Source: Candidatus Krumholzibacteriia bacterium
GTDB lineage: Bacteria; Krumholzibacteriota; Krumholzibacteriia; Krumholzibacteriales; Krumholzibacteriaceae
NCBI GenBank assembly: GCA_023131975.1
Contig: JAGLYV010000035.1
Coordinates: forward strand, 1-48,957
Length of the DNA stretch: 48,957 nucleotides
Direction of reading: 5' to 3'
Shown here: positions 18,006 to 26,190 of the stretch, piece by piece
Layout: every line of letters starts with the position of its first letter
Position numbering within the stretch: position 1 is the first letter of the stretch
Made by a program: the position numbers and the translations under genes
Notes under the pieces: model-generated
Told to the model about the DNA's origin: nothing
Databases searched by the model: none
What the model saw: the letters and a program-made list of their open reading frames with translations, nothing else

Positions 18006-18719
18006 TCACTTGACGAGAGTACCGATCTTCTCACCATTTAAGACTTTATTCAGATTACCTTTTTCCCTGATATTGAATACGATTATCGGGATCCCGTTAT
18101 CCCGGCAGAGGGCTACAGCCGTCCCATCCATCACTCTCAGATCGTCTCTGAGTACTTCGGAGTAACTCAACTCTTCGATCATCCGGGCATCCTGATTCAT
18201 TACAGGATCACGATCATAGATCCCTTTCACCTTTGTCCCCTTGACGAGGACATCGGCACCTATCTCAGCAGCCCTCAAAGCGGCTGCCGTATCTGTAGTG
18301 AAATATGGATTCCCCGTCCCTCCGGCCAGTACGAGGATCCTTCCCTCACTGAGATGATAGAGGGCCGCTCTCCTGGCGAAATTCTCCGATACCTGGCCTA
18401 TAGCGAAAGGAGTCATCACCCGGGCTTCGATTCCCATTTTCTCCAGAGCGCCCTGCAGGGCCAGCGCGTTGATAACCGTACCGAGCATTCCCATATAATC
18501 GGCTGACACTCTGCTGACTGTCTTCCCGCTGAGCATCGAACCCCTGAGGATATTACCGCCTCCCGCGACTACCGCCAACTCAGCTCCAGTCGCGCGAGCA
18601 TCTTTGAGTTCAGAAGCGAACTCCTCCACCATATCGAGATTAATACTCTGTTCGATGCCGCCAAAGACTTCTCCACTGACTTTGAGAAGCAGCCTCTTGA
18701 CTTTCGGGCGCCCTGTCAT
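18006..18719 (-). CDS. pyrH: Uridylate (UMP) kinase
   Basis: The protein has 237 residues, normal for PyrH. It shows KRLLLKVSGE, the AVVAGGGNILRG nucleotide-binding segment, GTGNPYFTTDTAAALRA and the C-terminal VMDGTAVALCRDN. The enzyme phosphorylates UMP to UDP and feeds all pyrimidine nucleotides. The frame is open to 18770, but an AAGGAG ribosome-binding site precedes the ATG at 18719, and the upstream extension would be encoded by an intrinsic terminator. That terminator ends only about 16 bases before the start codon, so pyrH expression probably depends on readthrough or a regulated antiterminator. Confidence 0.95.
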   Translation of the reverse strand: MTGRPKVKRLLLKVSGEVFGGIEQSINLDMVEEFASELKDARATGAELAVVAGGGNILRGSMLSGKTVSRVSADYMGMLGTVINALALQGALEKMGIEARVMTPFAIGQVSENFARRAALYHLSEGRILVLAGGTGNPYFTTDTAAALRAAEIGADVLVKGTKVKGIYDRDPVMNQDARMIEELSYSEVLRDDLRVMDGTAVALCRDNGIPIIVFNIREKGNLNKVLNGEKIGTLVK

Positions 18720-18735
18720 CAACGTCTCCTTCCAT

Positions 18736-18767
18736 AAAAAAGCGCAGGAGGTAACAGCCTCCCGCGC
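18736..18767 (-). terminator. Intrinsic terminator between tsf and pyrH (possible attenuator)
   Basis: On the minus strand a 10-base-pair stem, GCGCGGGAGG with CCTCCTGCGC (one G-U pair), closes a 6-base loop and is followed by six T residues. The T-run ends about 8 bases before the pyrH ribosome-binding site. A separate hairpin lies just upstream, AACGCT (18799-18804) pairing with AGCGTT (18776-18781). The structure is as strong as a classic rho-independent terminator. Whether it ends the rplM-tsf transcript or regulates pyrH cannot be told from sequence. Confidence 0.85.
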
Positions 18768-18812
18768 CATCTTATAACGCTCAGATAATCAACATATTAG
18801 CGTTCAGGATAT

Positions 18813-19406
18813 TCACTCTCCCAATTGGAACCGTGCAAAACGTCTGATCAACATGTTCTCGCCGAGTTTTCCGATCGTCTCATTAAGAAGATCCCCCACC
18901 GTCATCTTATCATCCTTGACAAACGGCTGATCGAGAAGAACAGTCTCATGGTAAAACTTTTCCAGCTTACCTTCAACGATTTTATCCAGTACTTTCTCGG
19001 GTTTGCCAGACTGAAGCGCCTGATTTCTGAAAATCTCTTTCTCGTTCTCGATTACTTCCGCCGACAGTTCTTCTCTCTTTACTACGAGAGGGTTGGCCGC
19101 GGCTACCTGCATCGCGATGTTCTTGCCGAGAGTGATAAAATCATCCGTTTTGGCAACGAAATCAGTCTCACAATTCAATTCGACCATCACACCGAGTTTC
19201 TCGTTACTGTGAATATAAGAGAATATCTTTCCTTCGTTCGCTGCCTTGTGCGCTCTCTTGGCAGCTGAAGCAAGACCTTTTTCACGCAGGAACTTGACGG
19301 CTTCGTCAATATTCCCTTCTGTTTCCAGAAGAGCTTTCTTGCAATCCATCATCCCGGCCCTGGTCATCTCCCTGAGTTCTTTCACAAGCTTGGGTGCTAT
19401 ATCCAT
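18813..19406 (-). CDS. tsf: Elongation factor Ts (short form)
   Basis: The 197-residue protein has the N-terminal UBA-like domain with LREMTRAGMMDCKKAL, which contacts EF-Tu. The core has VMVELNCETDFVAKTDDF and the VLLDQPFVKDD segment. At 197 residues it is close to the short Thermus-type EF-Ts and well below the E. coli form (283), so only one core subdomain is present. EF-Ts exchanges nucleotide on EF-Tu. It follows rpsB by 22 bases and ends just before the terminator in front of pyrH. Confidence 0.95.
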   Translation of the reverse strand: MDIAPKLVKELREMTRAGMMDCKKALLETEGNIDEAVKFLREKGLASAAKRAHKAANEGKIFSYIHSNEKLGVMVELNCETDFVAKTDDFITLGKNIAMQVAAANPLVVKREELSAEVIENEKEIFRNQALQSGKPEKVLDKIVEGKLEKFYHETVLLDQPFVKDDKMTVGDLLNETIGKLGENMLIRRFARFQLGE

Positions 19407-19428
19407 TTATCGATCCTCCAGTGACTTT

Positions 19429-20244
19429 CTATTCTGCAGCCTTACCCTTTTCTGACCCAGTATCCGGTTTTGCCTTTTTAGGCTCGGCTTTTTTTTCGGA
19501 TGGGGCAGAACTATCGGGCGGCGTATTCTTCTTTTTCTTGTCCATGAAATCCTTGTTCTTCAGATACCTCGACCTGCCCTCGATAATCGCATCCGAGAGG
19601 GTCTTGGTGAACAGTTTAATGGACCTTATCGCGTCATCATTCGCAGGGATCGCCAAATCCACATCGTTGGGATCACTATTCGTATCGACAAGACCGATAA
19701 GAGGTATCTTGAGCCTTCTGGCTTCCCTGATCGCGATCGCTTCCTTATTCGTATCGAAAACGATTATGCATGCCGGCATCTTCTCCATCTTGCGAATACC
19801 GGAGAGTACCTTCAGAAGCTTCTGTTTGTGCTTCTCGAGATCGAGTCTCTCTTTTTTCGAGAGCTGCTCGATGCGCCCGTCTTTTTCCATCGCTTCCATG
19901 TCATCCAGCTTGGCTATGCTGACGCTGATCGTCTTGAAGTTTGTAAGCGTTCCACCGAGCCAGCGCTCATTGATATAATACATGTCACAACGGTCGGCAT
20001 CCTCCTTCACGCTCTCTTTCGACTGACGCTTGGTCCCGACAAAGAGCGAGGTCTTTCCCTGCGCCGCGATGTCGACCAGCATGTCGTATGCTTCCTGGAG
20101 TTTCTGGAGAGTGATACGGAGGTCTATTATATATACGCCACTCTGCTCTTTATATATATATGGCTTCATCTTGGGATTCCAACGACGTGTCTGGTGCCCG
20201 AAATGAACGCCCGCTTCGAGCAGATCTTTGATCTGTACGTTCAC
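19429..20244 (-). CDS. rpsB: 30S ribosomal protein S2
   Basis: The 271-residue protein starts with the classic VQIKDLLEAGVHFGHQTRRWNPKM and has VGTKRQSKE, RWLGGTLTNFKT and GLVDTNSDPN, all standard for S2. The C-terminus carries a Lys/Pro-rich tail of about 35 residues. The start codon is GTG at 20242-20244, with AAGGAG 7 bases upstream. It is coupled to tsf as in most bacteria. The 96 bases before it contain a possible leader hairpin. Confidence 0.97.
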   Translation of the reverse strand: MNVQIKDLLEAGVHFGHQTRRWNPKMKPYIYKEQSGVYIIDLRITLQKLQEAYDMLVDIAAQGKTSLFVGTKRQSKESVKEDADRCDMYYINERWLGGTLTNFKTISVSIAKLDDMEAMEKDGRIEQLSKKERLDLEKHKQKLLKVLSGIRKMEKMPACIIVFDTNKEAIAIREARRLKIPLIGLVDTNSDPNDVDLAIPANDDAIRSIKLFTKTLSDAIIEGRSRYLKNKDFMDKKKKNTPPDSSAPSEKKAEPKKAKPDTGSEKGKAAE

Positions 20245-20275
20245 GGAGTTACTCCTTCTGGTTTATCCTCCATCC

Positions 20276-20322
20276 CTTATTCAACCGATCCAATCCCCGA
20301 AGGGACACCAAGGAACGATAAG
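20276..20322 (-). promoter_or_regulatory. Possible rpsB leader RNA structure
   Basis: Between rpsI and rpsB the minus strand can fold into an imperfect stem: CTTAT at the 5' side pairs with ATAAG at the 3' side, and an apical GTCCC-TTCG-GGGAT hairpin has a stable UUCG tetraloop. S2 is known to autoregulate its own mRNA in several bacteria. I cannot match this to a known leader family by eye. Confidence 0.3.
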
Positions 20323-20340
20323 AGATGTGTGAATTCCGGT

Positions 20341-20733
20341 CTAACGCTTGGAGAACTGGAATTTCTTCCTGGCTCCGGGCTGACCGTATTTCTTTCTTTC
20401 TTTCTCCCTTGGATCTCTGGTCAGAAATCCGCCGGCTTTCAGGACCTTCCTGAGTGACTCGTCATGAAGCATGATCGCTCTCGCGATACCCAGCCTGATA
20501 GCTCCAGCCTGCCCGGCTGTGCCACCACCCTTCACGGAAGCCCTGATATCGAATTTGCTCACGGTATCGGAGACTTCAAGCGGCTGCTTGACCAACAGTG
20601 TCAGGCTTTCCCTCTTCATATAGTCCCTGAGGGACTCACCGTTCACGATGAGTTCGCCACTACCTTCAGTCAGGAAAACACGTGCAACAGCTGATTTTCT
20701 TCTCCCTATCGTGTGAAATACTTCTTTTGCCAA
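20341..20733 (-). CDS. rpsI: 30S ribosomal protein S9
   Basis: The 130-residue protein opens as AKEVFHTIGRRKSAVARVFL and ends with the conserved basic tail of the form 'KKYGxPGARKKFQFSKR', whose last Arg contacts P-site tRNA. VKGGGTAGQAGAIRLGIARA is intact. The start is a TTG at 20731-20733 preceded by GGAGG 8 bases upstream; the in-frame GTG at 20742 lies inside the ribosome-binding site. It is cotranscribed after rplM, the near-universal order. Confidence 0.97.
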   Translation of the reverse strand: MAKEVFHTIGRRKSAVARVFLTEGSGELIVNGESLRDYMKRESLTLLVKQPLEVSDTVSKFDIRASVKGGGTAGQAGAIRLGIARAIMLHDESLRKVLKAGGFLTRDPREKERKKYGQPGARKKFQFSKR

Positions 20734-20787
20734 ATCGTACACCTCCTTCCATCTGTCTAAAAACAGTCTGTTTCTCGATCAGGCAGA

Positions 20788-21219
20788 TCAGAATTCAAGG
20801 ATTTCCGGCTGCTGAGCTTTGTGAGGATGCTCAGTTCCACCATAGACCTTGAGTTTCTTGAGAAGCCTTCTACCGAGTTTATTCCGCGGGAGCATACCCT
20901 TGACGGCATTTTTCACCGCGAATGTGGGATCTTTTTCCATCTTGTCCTTGAAGCTGATCAGCTTGAGCCCACCGGGATACCCCGAATGAGACCAGTATTG
21001 CTTGTCCTCGCGCTTGTTACCGGTGACATGGATCTTCGAAGCATTTACGACGACGATAAAATCACCGATATCCATATGAGGAGAGTAACCCGGTTTGTGC
21101 TTGCCCCTTAGGACTGTGGCAATCCTGGTCGCGAGTCTTCCAAGCGTCTTACCGCTCGCATCGACGAGATACCAGTTTTTCTCGAAATCTCCATCTTTCA
21201 ATATTGTAGTTTTCTGCAT
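20788..21219 (-). CDS. rplM: 50S ribosomal protein L13
   Basis: The 143-residue protein has the L13 landmarks: [46 protein letters not shown] and [12 protein letters not shown]13 is an early assembly protein of the large subunit. A GGAGGAG ribosome-binding site precedes the ATG. It is the first gene of the unit rplM-rpsI-rpsB-tsf and has a strong promoter about 50 bases upstream. Confidence 0.97.
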   Translation of the reverse strand: MQKTTILKDGDFEKNWYLVDASGKTLGRLATRIATVLRGKHKPGYSPHMDIGDFIVVVNASKIHVTGNKREDKQYWSHSGYPGGLKLISFKDKMEKDPTFAVKNAVKGMLPRNKLGRRLLKKLKVYGGTEHPHKAQQPEILEF

Positions 21220-21266
21220 CCTGCTCCTCCATAAAGCACACTTCGCCCAGGAAAATTAAGTAACAA

Positions 21267-21295
21267 AATATAAACGGCTTCCGCCCGTCTGTCAA
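21267..21295 (-). promoter_or_regulatory. Strong sigma-70 promoter for rplM operon
   Basis: TTGACA (21290-21295) and TATATT (21267-21272) are separated by exactly 17 bases on the minus strand. This is a perfect -35 and a 5/6 -10. Transcription would start near 21260, leaving a leader of about 40 bases before rplM. Confidence 0.8.
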
Positions 21296-21347
21296 GTTTC
21301 TTTAGCGGACTTCAGTGATTATCCGACAGAAATATATAGCAATCCAG

Positions 21348-22472
21348 CTACTGGCCGGGGGAAAAGAACAATAACCTGATGTTTTCCCCGTATGGAGCCC
21401 GGATGACCGATTTTTCGGTAATTATCCCACTGATGAGGTCAGAGGGCGTCACATCGAACGCCGGATTGTACGTCCGGACACCTTCCGGAACGATTCTGAT
21501 GCCATGAAAGTGTGTCAGCTCGGTCCCTGACCTCTCTTCGATGACTATTTCCTCTCCGGATCGTGTAGCCATGTCGAATGTGGAAAGCGGGGCTGCCACA
21601 AGAAACGGTATATCGAACCTGTCGCAAGTCGACGCCAGGCCGAATGTCCCTATTTTGTTGGCAGTATCGCCGTTCGCCGCAATCCTGTCGGCGCCCGTGA
21701 TCACGATATCCACCTTTCCCGAGGCTATCACCGAATGGGCCGCACTATCGCAGATGATAGTCGTATCGATCCCGTTTTTCTCGAGTTCATACGCCGTGAG
21801 TCGGGCGCCCTGGAGCAATGGCCTGGTCTCGTCAGCGAATACTTTCACCTTTTTCCCCTGATCCGAGGCGCTGTATATAACGGAAAGAGCCGTTCCCAGA
21901 CCTGCTGTGGCAAGCCCCCCCGCATTGCAGTGAGTCAGGATAGTCATGCCGTCGCTGATCAATCGGGCTCCGTTCAGGCCTATGCGCCTTTCGACTTCAA
22001 TTTCTTCTTCATGTATATGAAAAGCATCGCCTGCTATTCTTCCACAATATACTTCCGGGCAGCGCTCCTCACTCTCCACTGCCCGACGCATTATATCGAG
22101 GGCCTGAAAAAGATTTACCGCGGTCGGCCTGGTCAGTGCCAGCTTCTCGATTGCCGCGATGAGCCTGGCCCCGCATAAATCGACATCCAATCCTTTCACC
22201 CGCTCCGGATCGAATCCAGTCGCCCTGTCGAAAATGAATCCTTTCCCGCCGGCGTCACCTTCTGCCAGGATATTCTCGAGTTCCAGAAGGACTCCGTACG
22301 CGGCAGCTATCCCGATAGCCGGCGCGCCGCGTACTTTCAGAGATCTGATCGCATCGGCAACATCCTCGACACAATCGAGATCGAGCCGAATATCCTTCCC
22401 CGGAAGCAGGGTCTGGTCGATTATCCTTACCCTGCCATGGATGTAATCCACAGTATCTATGAAAACACTCAC
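21348..22472 (-). CDS. mtnA: S-methyl-5-thioribose-1-phosphate isomerase
   Basis: The 374-residue protein belongs to the eIF2B-like isomerase family. Motifs include VRGAPAIGIAAAYG, LTHCNAGGLATAGLGTA with the catalytic Cys, and ITGADRIAANGDTANKIGT with the catalytic Asp. MtnA isomerises methylthioribose-1-phosphate in the methionine salvage pathway; the same fold also acts on 5-deoxyribose-1-phosphate. The start is a GTG directly after the yjbQ stop, with GGAG 5 bases upstream. No other methionine-salvage gene is in the window. It is the last gene of the recJ-dtd-maf-yjbQ-mtnA chain. Confidence 0.93.
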   Translation of the reverse strand: MSVFIDTVDYIHGRVRIIDQTLLPGKDIRLDLDCVEDVADAIRSLKVRGAPAIGIAAAYGVLLELENILAEGDAGGKGFIFDRATGFDPERVKGLDVDLCGARLIAAIEKLALTRPTAVNLFQALDIMRRAVESEERCPEVYCGRIAGDAFHIHEEEIEVERRIGLNGARLISDGMTILTHCNAGGLATAGLGTALSVIYSASDQGKKVKVFADETRPLLQGARLTAYELEKNGIDTTIICDSAAHSVIASGKVDIVITGADRIAANGDTANKIGTFGLASTCDRFDIPFLVAAPLSTFDMATRSGEEIVIEERSGTELTHFHGIRIVPEGVRTYNPAFDVTPSDLISGIITEKSVIRAPYGENIRLLFFSPGQ

Positions 22473-22892
22473 CTATTCTCCAATCAGGTTCACATGGACG
22501 CGCCTTCCGCGCTCCCTGTTATCAAAATCAAGAAAGACTACCTGCTGCCAGGTGCCGAGAACCAGTTGTCCCCTGCTGACAGGGATCGTCATCGAAGTCC
22601 CGACAAGGGATGAGCGAAGGTGCGAAAACCCGTTACCGTCCCCCCATGTCGCGTCATGTTCATAGCCTACATTAGACGGTATGATCCTCTCCATGAATTC
22701 CGGAATGTCCCTGAGGAGGCCCGGCTCATATTCCATCGTCGTTATTCCGGCGGTCGATCCAGGAGTTATGACGGAGAGTTGTCCCGAAAGAATGCCGCTC
22801 TCCTGAACAGCCTCTCTCAGAAAACCGGTGATATCTACAATGGTCCCGTCACCGGAGGTCTGAAATTCATATTCTTTTTCAAAGGTCTTCAA
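22473..22892 (-). CDS. yjbQ: YjbQ family protein (UPF0047; secondary thiamine-phosphate synthase type)
   Basis: The protein has 139 residues from a TTG start at 22890-22892, which has AAGGA 6 bases upstream. A longer start at 22913 overlaps the maf stop and lacks a ribosome-binding site. Family signatures are present: TPGSTAGITTMEYEPG, DATWGDGNGFSHLRSSLVG, and RGQLVLGTWQQVVFLDFD. Family members form small trimeric metal-binding proteins; E. coli YjbQ has weak thiamine-phosphate synthase activity, and the true role is unclear. It abuts mtnA and maf. Confidence 0.9.
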   Translation of the reverse strand: MKTFEKEYEFQTSGDGTIVDITGFLREAVQESGILSGQLSVITPGSTAGITTMEYEPGLLRDIPEFMERIIPSNVGYEHDATWGDGNGFSHLRSSLVGTSMTIPVSRGQLVLGTWQQVVFLDFDNRERGRRVHVNLIGE

Positions 22893-22909
22893 TCCACATC
22901 CATCCTTTT

Positions 22910-23512
22910 TCAACGTGATGATACATTCTCGAGTTTGCGAAACATTTTAAAAAGTCTCTGGACCGGAAGCCCCACGACATTCAGATAACATCCTTCGATC
23001 CGTTCAACAAAAACCGAGGCATGGCCCTGAATCGCGTATGCTCCCGCCTTGTCTACCGGTTCATCCATATCAGCGTACTTCTCGATCTCGCCCCTGGACA
23101 ATTCTCTGAACCGCACTATTGTCGTCTCGACTTCCACAATCCGGGTATCAGGTAGAGTCGCAATGGCGATCCCCGTCAGCACTTTATGCGATCGGCCCGA
23201 AAGCCTCTCCAGCATCGATACTATCTCTTCCCGGTTTCCAGGTTTCCCCATGACTGTTCCTTCGCAGACAACGATAGTATCCGCTCCTATCACGGTCTTC
23301 CTGGGCTTTCCGCCCAGAACATCTACAGCCTTCAATTCGGCCAGGAGCGTCGCGATCTTTTCAGGATCTTTCCAGAATATCTCACTCTCATCGACATCAG
23401 GGGGAATCACTTCGAACTCAAACCCCAGCGAAGAAAGGATCTCCCTCCTTCTCGGTGAGGCAGAGGCCAATACGAGGTTGCTCTGAACTTCCATTGAAAG
23501 AAAAGGATTCAA
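22910..23512 (-). CDS. maf: Maf family nucleotide pyrophosphatase
   Basis: The 200-residue protein begins with LVLASASPRRREILSSLGF, the Maf signature. The catalytic GADTIVVCEG segment (Asp) and the GYAIQG-like segment GAYAIQGHASVFVERIEG follow. Maf proteins hydrolyse dTTP, UTP or modified nucleotides, keeping them out of nucleic acids. The start is either the TTG at 23512, with a G-rich tract about 9 bases upstream, or the ATG at 23494. The stop overlaps the upstream extension of yjbQ. Confidence 0.93.
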   Translation of the reverse strand: MNPFLSMEVQSNLVLASASPRRREILSSLGFEFEVIPPDVDESEIFWKDPEKIATLLAELKAVDVLGGKPRKTVIGADTIVVCEGTVMGKPGNREEIVSMLERLSGRSHKVLTGIAIATLPDTRIVEVETTIVRFRELSRGEIEKYADMDEPVDKAGAYAIQGHASVFVERIEGCYLNVVGLPVQRLFKMFRKLENVSSR

Positions 23513-23543
23513 GGATCATTACCCCCCGGGAAATGCATTTACA

Positions 23544-23990
23544 TCATGAAGGATCTCTGTCGAGAATCATGGTCACAGGACCATCGTTCAACAGCTCTAT
23601 ATTCATATGAGCGCCGAAAACTCCCTCCGACACTCTCGGATAATGAGACTCCAGGATATCTATAAATCGGCGATAAAGCCCTGCAGCGTCACTTGGAGGC
23701 GCACTGTCAGTATAATCAGGCCGCCTGCCTTTCCTGCAATTACCGTAGAGGGTGAACTGTGATACTACAAGAAGTTCCCCCCCGATGTCCGTCAGAGAAA
23801 GGTTCATCTTGCCATCGTCATCTTCGAATATCCTCAACTCAAGACACTTCCGGGCCATCCAGGCAAGCTCTTCATCGCTGTCGTCCTTCCTGAACGCGGC
23901 CAGTACGAGGATGCCCTGGCCGATAGATGAGACCTCAAGACCGTCCACCTCCACAATCGCACGACTTACTCTCTGAATGACTATCCTCAA
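23544..23990 (-). CDS. dtd: D-aminoacyl-tRNA deacylase
   Basis: The 148-residue protein matches Dtd over its whole length: MRIVIQRVSRAIVEVDG, the LLVVSQFTLYG active-site strand with SQ, and the gly-cis-Pro motif region NDGPVTMILD (usually NSGPVT). Dtd removes D-amino acids wrongly attached to tRNA. Its ATG overlaps the recJ stop by four bases, so the two are translationally coupled. Confidence 0.96.
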   Translation of the reverse strand: MRIVIQRVSRAIVEVDGLEVSSIGQGILVLAAFRKDDSDEELAWMARKCLELRIFEDDDGKMNLSLTDIGGELLVVSQFTLYGNCRKGRRPDYTDSAPPSDAAGLYRRFIDILESHYPRVSEGVFGAHMNIELLNDGPVTMILDRDPS

Positions 23991-25699
23991 TCCGCCCCAC
24001 TTTCCCTGATACGTATGTTTTTCACTATCAACTGCAGGTTCTCTCTATTATTCCACTGATTGATACTGATATTGGCAAGTACATCTATCACTTTTCCGGT
24101 CAGATCGACAGGATTCCATGCTCTTGCCAGAGAAAATCCGATGAAGCTGCCCCTGTTACCTTTCCCATCCTCCGCATCGAACTTTATATGGCTGCTTCCC
24201 ACTATCCTGGCACCAGACGCGACTTTCAACCTCTCGATCAGAAAAAGAGGTTCTTCATTTCCCGGACCGAAAGGCCCCATCCTCTCCAGAGACCTTGCCA
24301 TGGCGATGTCGCAATCATCAAGGCCTACCCTGGAATCATAGACCTTGATATTTTCCCTGCCGGAAAGTTCCGACATCTCGCTGACCGCGTTGTCGAAACA
24401 TTTCGTAAAATCATATATCTTATCTTTTGGAACGGTAAAACCACCAGCCTCCCTGTGTCCGCCATAAGCAACGAGATATTCTGAGCACCTTTCCAGCGCT
24501 TCCCTGACATTGACCATTCCGGCCGACCTTGCCGACCCCTTGCCAATATTATCCCTGACAGCGATCAATACAGATGGAAGGGAGTACTTCTCCGCGAGCC
24601 TGGCCGCGCCGATTCCTACCACACCTTCATGCCATGACGGGGAAGAAAAGACGAGGGCGTTCGGATTGCTCTTCTTTATCTCTGTGTCAGCCAGCTGGGA
24701 AGCCTGCTCGGTGACCATGGTGTCCAGTGATCTCCTCAGAGAATTGATCGTCTCGATCTCCTTTGCGATTGCTTCAGCCTTAATACCATCACCCGTTACC
24801 AGAAGTTCGACAACATCCCTTGCGCTCCCCACCCTTCCAGGAGAATTCAGGCGGGGAACAATATTGAAACAGACCTGTTTTGCCGAGAATCCACTCCTTG
24901 GCAGGTTGCTCTCCTGCTGAAGCGCGGCAAAACCGGGACGAACCCATTCACCGAGTTTTCCCAGCCCAAGGGAAACGAGTACCCGGTTCTCTCCGGTCAA
25001 CGGGGAATAATCTCCCAGGGTCCCTACAGCCACAAAATCGAGAAGTTCGGCCAGTCTCATATCCTTTTGAATGACTTTCTGTAAACCCTGTAAAAGCTTG
25101 AACGCCACACCGACACCGGCGAGTTCTGTGAACGGATATGTCTCTCCGGGCAGCTTGGGATTGAGAAAGGCATCCGCTTCGGGGATTCGATCATTTATCT
25201 CATGGTGGTCCGTAATGATGGTACGGACCCCATTTTCAGCGAGGAATGAGACAATTTCACCGTCACTCGATCCACAATCGACAGATATCACAAGTCCCAA
25301 ACCGGCTTCTATGCCTCGCCTCATCATCCTGGACGCCAGGCCGTAACCATCCTTCGCCCTGTCCGGGACAAAGAAATGGATATCTGCCCCTATGGCAGCA
25401 AGCGCGCAGTATATCATCGCCGCGCCGTTTATCCCGTCAGCATCGTAATCGCCATGTACCAGGATCTTCCGGCCTTTCTGAATCGACTCGCTGAGGATCG
25501 AGACTGCTCTTTCCATCTCCTGAAACATGAAAGGATCGTGCAGGTCATCATGCGATGGATTCAGAAAAGCGGATGCCACGACAGGGTCATTGATCCCCCT
25601 GGCGACAAGGATACGGGCTTCAATCGCTGACAGGGTCAGACTGTTCTCCAACTCGCGCACAGCATCGATGTCAGCTTTTCGTTCTATCCACTGGATCAT
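23987..25699 (-). CDS. recJ: Single-stranded-DNA-specific exonuclease RecJ
   Basis: The 570-residue DHH-family nuclease has HGDYDADGINGAAM, VDCGSSD, ITDHHEI (the DHH motif) and the DHHA1 motif YGGHREAGGFTV. A C-terminal OB-like domain follows. RecJ degrades single-stranded DNA 5' to 3' in recombination and repair. I place the start at the ATG at 25699, because GGAG lies 6 bases upstream. The alternative ATG at 25714 directly abuts the 3' end of rnpB. Either way recJ begins within 20 bases of the mature RNase P RNA, so it is likely expressed from the rnpB transcript. Confidence 0.95.
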   Translation of the reverse strand: MIQWIERKADIDAVRELENSLTLSAIEARILVARGINDPVVASAFLNPSHDDLHDPFMFQEMERAVSILSESIQKGRKILVHGDYDADGINGAAMIYCALAAIGADIHFFVPDRAKDGYGLASRMMRRGIEAGLGLVISVDCGSSDGEIVSFLAENGVRTIITDHHEINDRIPEADAFLNPKLPGETYPFTELAGVGVAFKLLQGLQKVIQKDMRLAELLDFVAVGTLGDYSPLTGENRVLVSLGLGKLGEWVRPGFAALQQESNLPRSGFSAKQVCFNIVPRLNSPGRVGSARDVVELLVTGDGIKAEAIAKEIETINSLRRSLDTMVTEQASQLADTEIKKSNPNALVFSSPSWHEGVVGIGAARLAEKYSLPSVLIAVRDNIGKGSARSAGMVNVREALERCSEYLVAYGGHREAGGFTVPKDKIYDFTKCFDNAVSEMSELSGRENIKVYDSRVGLDDCDIAMARSLERMGPFGPGNEEPLFLIERLKVASGARIVGSSHIKFDAEDGKGNRGSFIGFSLARAWNPVDLTGKVIDVLANISINQWNNRENLQLIVKNIRIRESGAD

Positions 25700-25715
25700 T
25701 TTTTCTCCGAACATT

Positions 25716-26079
25716 GGTGAAGCAGACTTGTAAGCCGGATTCTGTCCCCTCCCTGAACGGGAGGATGGTGATCATTTATCTGGGACCGATGTTACCACCG
25801 GCCTCGAGCGACCTACCCGAGAGTCAGACGAAACGGGCCGTTTCTCCTCTTCTATTTGGTCTTTCACCGGGTGGGGTTTACCTAGCTACCACCGTCACCG
25901 GCGGTACTGGTGAGCTCTTACCTCACCGTTTCACCCTTACCCCCTTGCGGAGGCGGTTTGTTTTCTGTGGCACTTTCCTTAGGGTCACCCCCACTGGGCG
26001 TTACCCAGCACCCTGCCCTGTGGAGCCCGGACTTTCCTCAGGCGCACATGGCGCCTGCGACCACCCCGTCTACTTCACC
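25716..26079 (-). ncRNA. rnpB: RNase P RNA (bacterial class A)
   Basis: The minus strand has the conserved core of the RNase P ribozyme. The P1 helix forms between GGTGAAGTAGAC at the 5' end and GTCTGCTTCACC at the 3' end. GAGGAAAGTCCGGGCTCC, the GTGCCACAGAAA segment, GGGTGAAACGGTGAGGTAAGAG and AGACAGAATCCGGCTTA-like 3' sequences (here GGACAGAATCCGGCTTAC) are all present. The length of about 364 bases is typical. The RNA trims tRNA 5' ends with the RnpA protein, which is not in this window. Ends are set by P1 pairing and may be off by a few bases. It has its own promoter and no terminator before recJ. Confidence 0.97.
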
Positions 26080-26105
26080 AATTTCTGATTCAGATCTGAT
26101 AATGA

Positions 26106-26134
26106 AATATAGCACAGCCCACAGAGAAGGTCAA
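26106..26134 (-). promoter_or_regulatory. Promoter for rnpB
   Basis: TTGACC (26129-26134) and TATATT (26106-26111) are 17 bases apart on the minus strand. This places the start of transcription near 26099, about 20 bases before the mature 5' end. It would also drive the recJ-mtnA chain. Confidence 0.75.
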
Positions 26135-26190
26135 AGGATTGGAACCCATCCTTTCAGACCGGAGATCTGCTGTTTTTCAGGGATTACCGA

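Noticed and set aside
18720-18770. An N-terminal extension of pyrH from 18770
   Set aside because: The extension is encoded by the terminator stem and loop, and a good AAGGAG site precedes the ATG at 18719.
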